From positions 1 through 47,003 of the forward strand of contig JBBRMQ010000002.1 of assembly GCA_038230775.1 (NCBI GenBank): a stretch of DNA of 47,003 bases, read 5' to 3'. A program made the translations under genes and the position numbers. Positions 24,406 through 31,338 of this stretch are shown piece after piece. The notes under the pieces were generated by a model that was given only the letters and a program-made list of their open reading frames with translations, was not told the origin of the DNA and did no database searches. Numbering within the stretch: position 1 is the first letter of the stretch; every line of letters starts with the position of its first letter. The DNA comes from JBBRMQ01 sp038230775 (GTDB lineage Bacteria > Acidobacteriota > Thermoanaerobaculia > Gp7-AA8).

Positions 24406-25773
24406 GAGTCCGAGAGCGCCGGTGTCGCCGTCCGCCAGAATCCGGACCAGCTCATCGTAGAAGTAATTCGAGCCCTTCCTCACATCCTCGGAAATGCGCT
24501 CGTCGTACATCTGACGGCTGCGGTCGATGTCTTCCTTCAGCCGTTCGTAGAGGTCCTTGTTCTTGCGGCCCGCGTCGACTTTCGGCTCGTTATACAGCTT
24601 GATCTCCGATACGAGCAGGCGCGCGAAGCGGCGAGCTTCGTCGTGTTTCTTGGTTTCTTCAGTGGCCGGTGTCGAGGCGGCGGAGGCGCGGTTGACGCCG
24701 CTCGGCGGCACGTATTGCGTTGTCGCACGTTCGTCTCCACCGAGGGCGGACGGTGGCGATGCGGGACGCGGGATTTCGACGGGAGGACGGACGGGGCGGA
24801 CTTGCGGAGGCGCGGGCGTCGGATTCGCCGCAGTGAGCGCGTCCCGGATCTGCGTCGCCGAGATCGCAACGGTCGCGCCGCCCGCGGGAGCCGCAGCAGC
24901 GGGTTTGGGCGCTGCGGGTGCCTGTGCGGGGCGGGGCGCCGGGACGGGTCGTGGTGGGGGCGGCGGAGGCGCGGCGGCCACGACCGGTGGCGGCGCACTG
25001 GAGACCGTCTCTGCGGAGTCGCCGGCCTCGGTGAGGCTGGGCGAAGGAATCTTCTTCCGGATCGCGAGCGTGTCGATGAGCAGGCCCGTCGCAAACACGA
25101 GGATCTCCAGTGCCGGGATGTCGAGCTTGGACAGGTCGCCGCCGACGGCGTCGACGTAAACCGCCGCCGCGACCTTGTCCTTGATCACCATCGGGACGAG
25201 CACAGCTTTTTCGGACGCGCTGACGCCGAGCCGCGTCGAGAGGTTCGCTCCGTCCCAGATGACCACGCGTTCCTGGCGAAGGACGTCGTCGAGCTCGGGC
25301 AACAGTCCGGGCGCGGCGTTGAATCGCTTGACCGACTCGTCGTTGCCGCCATGATCGGAAAAGCCGATGCCCTTCCAACCGCTGAATGTCTCGCCGCGAA
25401 GAATCAGGAGAGCGGCGCGGGAGCCGAACGCCAGCGCCTGTTCGAGCAGGGCGTTGAGAACGTCGACTTGCGATTTGCCCCGCTCGACGGCTTGCAACGC
25501 ATGTTTGAGTTGTCCTGCATTCGCGGCGGCAACGGGCGCTGCGACGACCGGCGCCGGCGCTTCGCCGAGACCGCCGATCGATTTCTTGATGTGGGGAAGG
25601 AACGAAAGACCGTTGACGTCGGCCTGCATGCTCTGGAGCGCGGCCTTGAGCTGCGAGTTGACGGCCTCGCGGACATCCTCGATCGAGGAACGCATCTCCC
25701 CGACCATTTTTTCGATGCCTTCGCGCACGTGTGCGTCGATCGCACCCGCGACTTCGTCACCCCTCACAGCCAT
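24403..25773 (-). CDS. GAF-like domain protein with proline-rich linker
   Basis: The protein has 456 residues and no signal peptide. An N-terminal helical region (to about 80) looks coiled-coil. Residues 90-240 resemble a GAF sensor domain ('LEQALAFGSRAALLILRGE', 'VLVPMVIKDKVAAAVYVDA'). A Pro/Ala-rich linker follows (about 250-370), then a conserved-looking helical C-terminus with 'EARRFARLLVSEIKLYNE', 'DLYERLKEDIDRSRQMYDER' and 'FYDELVRILADGD'. I have seen this C-terminal pattern with Acidobacteria-type regulatory proteins; its function is unknown to me. The start has a GGAGG ribosome binding site and a TATAAT box 49 bp upstream on the same strand. No ligand-binding residues can be named. 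Confidence 0.72.
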   Translation of the reverse strand: MAVRGDEVAGAIDAHVREGIEKMVGEMRSSIEDVREAVNSQLKAALQSMQADVNGLSFLPHIKKSIGGLGEAPAPVVAAPVAAANAGQLKHALQAVERGKSQVDVLNALLEQALAFGSRAALLILRGETFSGWKGIGFSDHGGNDESVKRFNAAPGLLPELDDVLRQERVVIWDGANLSTRLGVSASEKAVLVPMVIKDKVAAAVYVDAVGGDLSKLDIPALEILVFATGLLIDTLAIRKKIPSPSLTEAGDSAETVSSAPPPVVAAAPPPPPPRPVPAPRPAQAPAAPKPAAAAPAGGATVAISATQIRDALTAANPTPAPPQVRPVRPPVEIPRPASPPSALGGDERATTQYVPPSGVNRASAASTPATEETKKHDEARRFARLLVSEIKLYNEPKVDAGRKNKDLYERLKEDIDRSRQMYDERISEDVRKGSNYFYDELVRILADGDTGALGL

Positions 25774-25821
25774 AAAACCTCCAAATCCTGTGGGTTGAGG
25801 CGCTTCAACGGAACCCGCCCG

Positions 25822-25827
25822 ATTATA
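25822..25827 (-). promoter_or_regulatory. Candidate -10 box (TATAAT) of the GAF-type gene
   Basis: On the minus strand the sequence TATAAT matches the sigma-70 -10 consensus exactly, which is notable in such GC-rich DNA. It lies 49 bp before the ATG at 25773, which also has a GGAGG ribosome binding site 4 bp upstream. The -35 region is weak. It sits in the only intergenic gap between two divergent genes. Confidence 0.45.
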
Positions 25828-25858
25828 TCGCAGTCACGATGTGCTACTTTGTCTGGAG

Positions 25859-26464
25859 ATGCGCCGGTGCATCGCACTCCTCACGCTCCTCGCCGCCTCG
25901 TGCGGCGCAAATGATGGCCCCGATCACTCCGTGGAGTGGCTGCGCGTCCTGAATCGAAAGAAGGCTGCGGTCACCTCCACAGCGAGCCAGGTTCAGAAGC
26001 AGGTCTACGCCGATACGCTCGCCGCGTTCGTCGACACCCACCCGACGCACGGACGTGCCCGCGAGGTCTATCAACATCTTCAGCTCGATTTCGCCCGCGA
26101 GCTGCTGACGCTGGGCCGCTATCGCGACGCCATCCGCTTCTATCGTGCCGTTCTCTCGCACGACCCGCACAACGCCGAGGCGCTGCGCGGCATCTCGACC
26201 GCGGTCGATCATCTGGCCGTCTCGCACGACAAGCTGCTCGCGTTGCAGAAAGGCATGTCGCAACACGATGTCGTTCAGCTTCTCGGCAAGCCGATCCCGG
26301 GATGGTCGGTGCGCACCGAGCGCCGCGACTCGGTCGTCGAGTCGTGGTACTACCGAAAGAACGATGGCGGCGTCGCCGGCGTCTACTTCCGCGACGGCGA
26401 GTTGTTCGCAGCCGAAGAGAACTCCGAAGCGAAGGTCGTTCCGCTCACGCACAGACTCGATTAG
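25859..26464 (+). CDS. Lipoprotein with TPR-like and OmlA-like segments
   Basis: The ATG at 25859 gives a 201-residue protein with a lipoprotein signal ('ALLTLLAASCGAN', lipobox LAAS-C). Residues 30-125 are helical and TPR-like ('LTLGRYRDAIRFYRAVLSHD', 'NAEALRGIS'). The C-terminal 70 residues ('LQKGMSQHDVVQLLGKPIPG', 'WYYRKNDGGVAGVYFRDGEL') resemble the SmpA/OmlA fold, in which 'GM...v..llGkP' recurs. A role in the envelope is likely, for example outer-membrane assembly, but is inferred only from fold. An in-frame GTG 18 bp upstream would place six residues before the signal and is less likely. Confidence 0.78.
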   Translation: MRRCIALLTLLAASCGANDGPDHSVEWLRVLNRKKAAVTSTASQVQKQVYADTLAAFVDTHPTHGRAREVYQHLQLDFARELLTLGRYRDAIRFYRAVLSHDPHNAEALRGISTAVDHLAVSHDKLLALQKGMSQHDVVQLLGKPIPGWSVRTERRDSVVESWYYRKNDGGVAGVYFRDGELFAAEENSEAKVVPLTHRLD

Positions 26465-26516
26465 CGCGGAATCGCCCTCGCGCAGGCCCTGTTGCGATAA
26501 CCGAGAGAGAGATCGG

Positions 26517-26879
26517 ATGCCACTGTACGAGTACAAGTGCGTGAAGTGCGGCGAACGTGTGGAGATCATCCAACGCTTGTCCGATCCGCCGTATTCGATC
26601 TGTCCGAAGTGCGCCGGCGACATGCAGAAGCAGTTCTCGTCGCCGGCCATTCAGTTCAAGGGATCGGGCTTCTACAAGACCGATTACGCCAAGAAGAGCT
26701 CGAGCGGCGGCTCGGGCAAGTCGTCCGACACCAAGAGCGAATCCAACAGCGAATCCAACAGCGAATCCAAGAGCGAATCCAAGAGCGAATCCAAGAGCGA
26801 GACGAAGAGTGACACAGGCGGCGGCAGCAGCAACAGCGGAAGCAGTTCTGACAGCGGCGGAACCAAGTCCGCGGATTGA
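26517..26879 (+). CDS. FmdB-type zinc ribbon protein with Ser/Glu/Lys repeat tail
   Basis: This is a 120-residue protein. Residues 1-40 are a typical FmdB/CxxC_CxxC zinc ribbon: 'MPLYEYKCVKCGERVEIIQ' and 'ICPKCAGDMQKQF' give two CxxC pairs, followed by 'IQFKGSGFYKTDYAKK', which is the usual end of the family. The remaining 55 residues are a low-complexity tail of SESN and SESK repeats plus Gly/Ser, well beyond the common 70-90 residue length. Family members are cytoplasmic and of unknown function. A GAGAGAGA tract 6 bp before the ATG may serve for ribosome binding. The next gene starts 4 bp after the stop. Confidence 0.9.
   Translation: MPLYEYKCVKCGERVEIIQRLSDPPYSICPKCAGDMQKQFSSPAIQFKGSGFYKTDYAKKSSSGGSGKSSDTKSESNSESNSESKSESKSESKSETKSDTGGGSSNSGSSSDSGGTKSAD
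26734..26808 (+). repeat. 12-bp tandem repeat in the FmdB-type gene
   Basis: About six copies of a 12-bp unit (AGCGAATCCAAC or AGCGAATCCAAG) encode SESN/SESK repeats. The unit length is a multiple of three, so copy-number change would lengthen or shorten the tail without a frameshift. Confidence 0.85.
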
Positions 26880-26883
26880 TGCG

Positions 26884-27522
26884 ATGGGCAGAGTACGCCG
26901 GCTGAAGAAACGCGCCGACTCCGTACTGGAGGAAGTCTTCCGGTCGCTCTTCGAAGAGATCAACACGGAGAAAATCCGCCGCGACGTGCTGGCTCTGAAG
27001 GCGAAGGCGCCCGGCTTCGCGCCCGCGGATCACGCGCACATGCTGGTGCGCCGGACCGCGATCCGCTGCGCGGCGGCCGGTGCGGTCACCGGGCTTCCCA
27101 GCGGCCTGATCGCGATCGGAACGCTCGGCGCCGACCTCGCCTACCTCATGTACCAGCAGTTCCGCCTCATCCTCGGCATCGCCACGATCTATGGCCAGGA
27201 GCCGTCGCATCGCGAGCGGTTTCATGAAGCGATGTCGTGCCTCGCGTTCGCGTCGGGTGTCGGGATCGGCAAACAGGGAATCGCCACGGTACTGGAGTCC
27301 GCGAGTGCGGAAGGCGGCCTCGTTGCCGAGAAGATCGGAAGCCGCTTCATTCGCGATCGGTTCGCCAAGGTCGTTCCGTTCGTCGGCGCGCTATCCGGCG
27401 GCGCACTGAATTTCGTGTCGGTTCGCGCGGTCGGAAGAACGGCGATCCGCTACTACGAGTCACGCGTCGAGCCGGACCTTGCCGAGGAGATCTGGGCGGA
27501 CGGCGACCGCGAGCACGCCTAG
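26884..27522 (+). CDS. EcsC-like protein
   Basis: This protein has 212 residues. A basic N-terminal helix is followed by hydrophobic segments ('AAAGAVTGLPSGLIAIGTLG', 'DLAYLMYQQFRLILGIATIY') that match the EcsC-family pattern of 'Dl..l...q.rlil.iA..yG'. Further features are 'FASGVGIGKQGIATVLESAS' and 'VVPFVGALSGGALNFVSVRA', the latter also typical of EcsC. EcsC proteins are of unknown biochemical function. The start is set at 26884, 4 bp after the FmdB stop; the long upstream frame is a shadow. The stop TAG (27520-27522) is formed by the left end of a mobile element, so the native C-terminus may have been different. Confidence 0.68.
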   Translation: MGRVRRLKKRADSVLEEVFRSLFEEINTEKIRRDVLALKAKAPGFAPADHAHMLVRRTAIRCAAAGAVTGLPSGLIAIGTLGADLAYLMYQQFRLILGIATIYGQEPSHRERFHEAMSCLAFASGVGIGKQGIATVLESASAEGGLVAEKIGSRFIRDRFAKVVPFVGALSGGALNFVSVRAVGRTAIRYYESRVEPDLAEEIWADGDREHA

Positions 27523-27785
27523 TGTCCTGAGTCAGAGATTCGTGGCATTTCGCTGCGGGCAGGACAGCCTCGCCGAGGCTCGCGGATCACAACCGCCCAG
27601 TTGCCGTCATGTCATCCCGACGCTGAGCGAAGCGAAGGGGAGGAACCGGTGTGGGCGGGCGGCGCGTTCATCGTCCCGCCCACCCACACCAGTCCCTCGC
27701 TACGTTCGGGATGACATTGATTTCCTGATCCCGCGTCGCAAGCTCCTCGGGCGAAATGCCACGAATCTCTGACTCAGGACACTAG
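27519..27785. mobile_element. MITE-like element with 34-bp terminal inverted repeats, carrying a nested palindrome
   Basis: The ends are exact inverted repeats of 34 bp (27520-27553 and 27751-27784), starting TAGTGTCCTGAGTCAGAGAT. CTAG stands at both borders and may be a target duplication, or only the TA may be. Inside, at 27610-27716, lies a complete TGTCAT-type palindrome, so one element has inserted into another. No reading frame for a transposase is present. This element accounts for all but about 50 bp of the 315-bp gap between 27523 and 27837. Confidence 0.85.
27610..27716. repeat. TGTCAT...ATGACA palindromic element, copy 2 (nested)
   Basis: This 107-bp copy has ends TGTCATCCCGA and TCGGGATGACA and an inner ACCGGTGTGGGCGGG stem, like the copies at 21703 and 37340. 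It lies wholly within the larger element at 27519-27785. Confidence 0.85.
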
Positions 27786-27837
27786 CCTGCAGGCCGGAAT
27801 TGATCGCGCGGGGCCGGCGTTTCCCCGCGTGATCCGA

Positions 27838-28143
27838 ATGCCAAAGTTCGCCGCTGAGCTCACATCCGACTCACCATCCGCGTTCGTCGAACGGCGGAAG
27901 ATGCGCCGGATCCGCATGATCGTCGAGCTGACGCACAATCTCATCAGCAGCGACATGACCGTTTCGCATCGTGAGGCACGCTGTCTCGTCGATTGCGCGC
28001 GCAAGGCGATCCTCGAGCTGCATGCCGAGTTCGGCGATCGTTACGAGCGCATCGTCCGGCCGCACTTCGAGCGCGTTCTCGCCAGCCGCTGGCCGGGCGA
28101 GCAGTCGCTCAAAGATTGTGACTGCGACGGCGTCGTCAACTAA
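27838..28143 (+). CDS. Small helical protein, hypothetical
   Basis: The ATG at 27838 gives 101 residues. The body is helical and charged: 'ERRKMRRIRMIVELTHNLIS', 'SHREARCLVDCARKAILELH' and 'RYERIVRPHFERVLASRW'. The pattern looks like a real conserved small protein and not a shadow frame, but I cannot name its family. A GTG three codons earlier is also in frame. Its stop overlaps that of the convergent GT-C-like gene by 3 bp. The DNA upstream is the mobile element ending at 27785, leaving about 52 bp for a promoter. Confidence 0.6.
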   Translation: MPKFAAELTSDSPSAFVERRKMRRIRMIVELTHNLISSDMTVSHREARCLVDCARKAILELHAEFGDRYERIVRPHFERVLASRWPGEQSLKDCDCDGVVN

Positions 28144-29678
28144 TCCTTCGCGCCTTCCGCCAGCGCGTTCACCACTCTCGTGTTCCCCAGTTCGTGCCGC
28201 GCACGCTCGATCTCCGCACGCGCACCGGCGCGAAACTCCGCGGTGAGGTATCCGATGAACGGGTCATCGGGAACGAGATAGCGATACTCGATCTTCTCGA
28301 TGATTGCGGGCGGGAACGCCGCGCGCCTGGCGAAGATCATCGCCGCATCGTCGAATGCGATGAGTGCCCAGTCGCGGCGACGATAGTGAACGAGTGAAGG
28401 CGGGAGATACCGCCGTTCTCCCGATGCCACGTCGACGACTTCGACGCGATCGGTTGCGTACTCGTCGACGGCGAGGTCGACGTTGTATTGCTTCATCATT
28501 GCGTGCCACGCGCGGCTGTCGTGCCGCGCCTTCGCATCCAGCGCGATGAAGTCGCGAAACAGTTCGTTGCGCCCATCGGTGACGACGCGCCGCTGAGGAT
28601 AGAACGTCCACTCGAGATATCCGCCGAACTGATCGACGTTGTAGATGTTGCCCTTCAGGCCCGTGGACTGCAGTCGCGCGACGGCGCGCACCGGAAAGCG
28701 CTCGGCGTCCACTCCTGCGGTGCGGTCGCTGTGAAACAAAGCGATCGGAACGAGCGCGACGAGCGCGAAGATTCGCGAGGTGCGTTCCTTCACGCGGATT
28801 CGCGGGATCAACAGCGCCAGGGGCGCAAAGTACAAGCCCTGGTTTCGCACATGTTGAACCGCGAGAACCGCGAGGCCGAGAAACACGACGATGCGCCAGA
28901 GGTCTTCGCGCTTTGGGCGAACGAAGAGGTTGAGGACGATGACGGCCGCGATCGTCGCGAAGAAGAGCGGCCACTTGTCGGGCGCGCTCGGTACCCATTC
29001 GGCGTTGACGAACTCGCCGCTGTTGACGAGTTGCGTCAGGCGAAGCGGCGCGACCACCGCGTTCCAGCCGAACGGATTGACGAGAAGCGCAATCGCGCTG
29101 ACGACCGGAATCGGCCATCGCCGCCAATCCGTGATCAACGTCGCCGCGGCGATGAGTGGCGCCAGCAGCGCCGATGGATGCGTGTTGATCCACACCATGG
29201 TCACCAGCGCATAAACGATCGCCTGCGCACGCAGTGAGAGAGGCAGCTCCAGCACGCCGATCGCGAGCACGATGAGAAACGCAGCCGCCGCGGCGGGACG
29301 GATGCCGAGGAGCGGTGCGCCGCCGGCGAAGGCGATGGCGGTGGCGAACATCGCCACGCCGAAGGATCGCTGGCGGCTCGAAAACCAGAACGCAAGGGTG
29401 AAGAGCGCACCGACGAACACCGCGTTGATCCACGAAACGCCGCGAAGGCCTGCGATGCGCTGCGCCCCGTACAGCGCGACTTCGTAGAGCCACTCGCCGT
29501 TGACCCAGGGCACGTGAACGGCGGCCAGCGTGAACGGATCGAACTGCGGCAGAGCATGATGGTCGACGATCCAGTGGCCGGTGGCGAGGTGCCAGAAAAA
29601 GTCGTAGCTGCGGATCGGGCCGACGGCCTGAATCGCGATGAGAACGCAGATCGCCATCGCCGCGAATCGCCGCGCCAT
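28140..29678 (-). CDS. Polytopic membrane protein, GT-C glycosyltransferase-like
   Basis: From the ATG at 29678 the protein is 512 residues with about nine or ten membrane helices up to residue 320 and a soluble C-terminal part. The first periplasmic loop has 'IRSYDFFWHLATGHWIVDHH' and 'LPQFDPFTLA', a motif with an early Asp that is common in GT-C-fold lipid-linked sugar transferases. The C-terminal region ('GNIYNVDQFGGYLEWTFYPQ', 'RRVVTDGRNELF') is typical of such uncharacterised proteins. Substrate unknown. A start 16 codons upstream would be encoded by the mobile repeat ending near 29708, so the internal ATG is preferred. Confidence 0.75.
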   Translation of the reverse strand: MARRFAAMAICVLIAIQAVGPIRSYDFFWHLATGHWIVDHHALPQFDPFTLAAVHVPWVNGEWLYEVALYGAQRIAGLRGVSWINAVFVGALFTLAFWFSSRQRSFGVAMFATAIAFAGGAPLLGIRPAAAAAFLIVLAIGVLELPLSLRAQAIVYALVTMVWINTHPSALLAPLIAAATLITDWRRWPIPVVSAIALLVNPFGWNAVVAPLRLTQLVNSGEFVNAEWVPSAPDKWPLFFATIAAVIVLNLFVRPKREDLWRIVVFLGLAVLAVQHVRNQGLYFAPLALLIPRIRVKERTSRIFALVALVPIALFHSDRTAGVDAERFPVRAVARLQSTGLKGNIYNVDQFGGYLEWTFYPQRRVVTDGRNELFRDFIALDAKARHDSRAWHAMMKQYNVDLAVDEYATDRVEVVDVASGERRYLPPSLVHYRRRDWALIAFDDAAMIFARRAAFPPAIIEKIEYRYLVPDDPFIGYLTAEFRAGARAEIERARHELGNTRVVNALAEGAKD

Positions 29679-29707
29679 TTGAAGAGCGAGTATAGGGTGT
29701 CGGGTTT

Positions 29708-29872
29708 TAGGGAAGGTCTCTCGCAAGTGCGAGAAACCCTCACCCGGCCTTCGGCCACCCTCTCACCGCAAGCGGGGCGAGGGGCCACCACCCTATGTTG
29801 TCCTTCTCCCCGGCGGGGAGAAGGTGCCCGAAGGGCGGATGAGGGGCGCCTGCGCTGTGCAGAGCTCCACTA
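29708..29872. mobile_element. TA-flanked MITE-like palindromic element, copy C
   Basis: This 165-bp element begins TAGGGAAGGTCTCTCGCAAG and ends GTGCAGAGCTCCACTA. Inner stems include CCCGGCCTTCGGCCACC and CTCACCGCAAGCGGGGCGAG. The final CTA supplies the TAG stop of the DUF4097 gene on the minus strand, and the left end is 29 bp before the GT-C-like start. As with copy B, it fills the gap between two co-directional genes. Confidence 0.8.
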
Positions 29873-30706
29873 CGTGCGAGGCGCGGGAGGAGCCTTCGGC
29901 GTCTCGGGAACGAGCGGAGGTACCGGCATCGACGGACCGTTGTCGATCTTGATGTCGCCGTTCACCGTGGTGATCTTCAGCGAGTAACGGCCGCCGTTCA
30001 CTTCTCCCGACACGCGGCGGCTGCCGGGATGCGAGTGGATGTTGAGTGGGAACGCGGCCTCGAAGTCACCGTTCACCTGCGTGAAGTCGCCGAGGAAGGA
30101 GGCGTTCGTGGGGAGGATGGCGGTGACGCGACCGTTGACCGTCTTCAAGCGCGCGCCGTGAAAGTCGTTCAGGAAACGCGCTTCGATGCGGCCGTTCACA
30201 GCGTTCGCCGCCAGTTCGTTCGCGCCTGTCGACTCGAGATCCATCTCGCCGTTGATCGTGGTGGCGTTGGTCTCGCCCGCCATGCCCCGGGTCGCGATGC
30301 GGCCGCTGATCGTGTGCAGGTCGATCGCCACGCCCGTTGGAACGCGGAGCTGGTAGTCGACGGTGGTGTCGTTCGCGTTCCAGAAGCCGATGAAGAGGTG
30401 ATGACGATGGCGCTCGGTTCCGATCACGAGCGTGTCGCCGACGACCTCACTTGTGAAGTACCCGTCGTTGAGTTTTGCCTTGTCCGGCCGTGCGCCGCGG
30501 GCGCGGACGTCCGCGGACATCTGGATCGTCTCGGAGGCGCCGCCTTCGACCGCGATCGAGCCGGCCACTTCGCGGATTTCGATCCGCCGGATCGCTCCCG
30601 CGGGCCACGTCCGGTCATAATGCGCGCGCCGCTGCTCGACCGCGCCGCATCCGGCAAGGGTGAGGGCGATTGCGAGCGAACTGATGATCCGGCCTGATTT
30701 GGTCAT
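29870..30706 (-). CDS. DUF4097-type lipoprotein
   Basis: This 278-residue protein has a lipoprotein signal ('RIISSLAIALTLAGCGAVEQ'). The body is a right-handed beta repeat of the DUF4097 kind, with recurring short units: 'VAGSIAVEGG', 'TISGRIATRG', 'TINGEMDLES', 'AVNGRIEARF', 'TVNGRVTAIL', 'QVNGDFEAAF' and 'TVNGDIKIDN'. The C-terminal tail is Pro-rich. Related proteins are surface or periplasmic and of unknown function; some are called adhesin-like. The stop codon is formed by the repeat element at 29708-29872. Divergent from the RDD gene, 48 bp away. Confidence 0.85.
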   Translation of the reverse strand: MTKSGRIISSLAIALTLAGCGAVEQRRAHYDRTWPAGAIRRIEIREVAGSIAVEGGASETIQMSADVRARGARPDKAKLNDGYFTSEVVGDTLVIGTERHRHHLFIGFWNANDTTVDYQLRVPTGVAIDLHTISGRIATRGMAGETNATTINGEMDLESTGANELAANAVNGRIEARFLNDFHGARLKTVNGRVTAILPTNASFLGDFTQVNGDFEAAFPLNIHSHPGSRRVSGEVNGGRYSLKITTVNGDIKIDNGPSMPVPPLVPETPKAPPAPRT

Positions 30707-30754
30707 GGGAACCCTGCCACTGTCTACGATAACCCCTCGGGAGGGTTTCCGGAG

Positions 30755-31159
30755 GTGAGTGATACCTCGCAGACGACGCTGCTGCGCGTGGCGGCCTTTC
30801 TGGTGGACGCCCTCACGCTTTCCGTCGTGTTGATCCTGCCCGCATCGATCGTCAGCTATTCGCTCGCCTGGGTGGGGGGCTCGGTCAAGGCGATTTCGAT
30901 CGTGTGGGTCGTCGCGCTTGCCATTCTTACGGTCGGCATCCTCATCCGTGACGGCTACCGCGGCCGCTCGCTCGGCAAACGGATGTTAGGTCTGCGGCTC
31001 ATGACGCCTCGCGGCGAAGGTTGTGGCTACGCGCGGTCCGTCGCGCGGAACGCTTCCCTGGTCGTTCCAGGCTGGAACATCTTGGAGCTGGTGCTGGTGG
31101 TGGCAGGCAGGGCGCGCACGGGAGACCGTCTCGCGCGAACCACGGTGCTGGAAGAATGA
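30755..31159 (+). CDS. RDD family membrane protein
   Basis: This 134-residue protein has three likely membrane helices. The family's Arg-Asp signature appears as 'RVAAFLVDALTLSVVLILPA' in helix 1 and 'GYRGRSLGKRMLGLRL' after helix 2, and the terminal part is 'RNASLVVPGWNILELVLVV'. RDD proteins are small membrane proteins, some implicated in Na/H exchange. The start is GTG with a GGGAGG about 10 bp upstream; TACGAT at 30725-30730 may be the -10. The TGA stop is followed at once by a TGTCAT palindrome at 31160. Confidence 0.88.
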   Translation: MSDTSQTTLLRVAAFLVDALTLSVVLILPASIVSYSLAWVGGSVKAISIVWVVALAILTVGILIRDGYRGRSLGKRMLGLRLMTPRGEGCGYARSVARNASLVVPGWNILELVLVVAGRARTGDRLARTTVLEE

Positions 31160-31255
31160 TGTCATTTCGACGCGTAGCGCGTGGTGTGGGGCCAGTCCTC
31201 TGACTGGCCGGCCAGCCGGAGGGCTGGCCCCACACTGGCTACGCTCGGAATGACA
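31160..31255. repeat. TGTCAT...ATGACA palindromic element, copy 3, with a different core
   Basis: This 96-bp copy has ends TGTCATTTCGA and TCGGAATGACA. Its core (31184-31235) is not the ACCGGTGTGGGCGGG type but a 52-bp palindrome, GTGTGGGGCCAG...CCCCACAC, that matches 45 of 52 positions of the element translated inside the diguanylate cyclase at 35077-35128. It begins directly after the RDD stop codon. The region to 31338 holds no gene. Confidence 0.85.
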
Positions 31256-31338
31256 AGCGCAACTCGGGGCGAAGACTACGGAGCGTTCGATCTTCTGCCG
31301 GAAATCGGCGCGCTGCTCGATCGTCCGGTACGCGTCTG

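Noticed and set aside
23917..25914. A 665-codon plus-strand frame across the lytic transglycosylase and GAF-type genes
   Set aside because: It runs antisense through two well-supported genes and a repeat; its composition is that of a shadow frame.
27519..27785. Phage or integron attachment site
   Set aside because: The 34-bp repeats are inverted, not direct, and there is no integrase or tRNA gene nearby.
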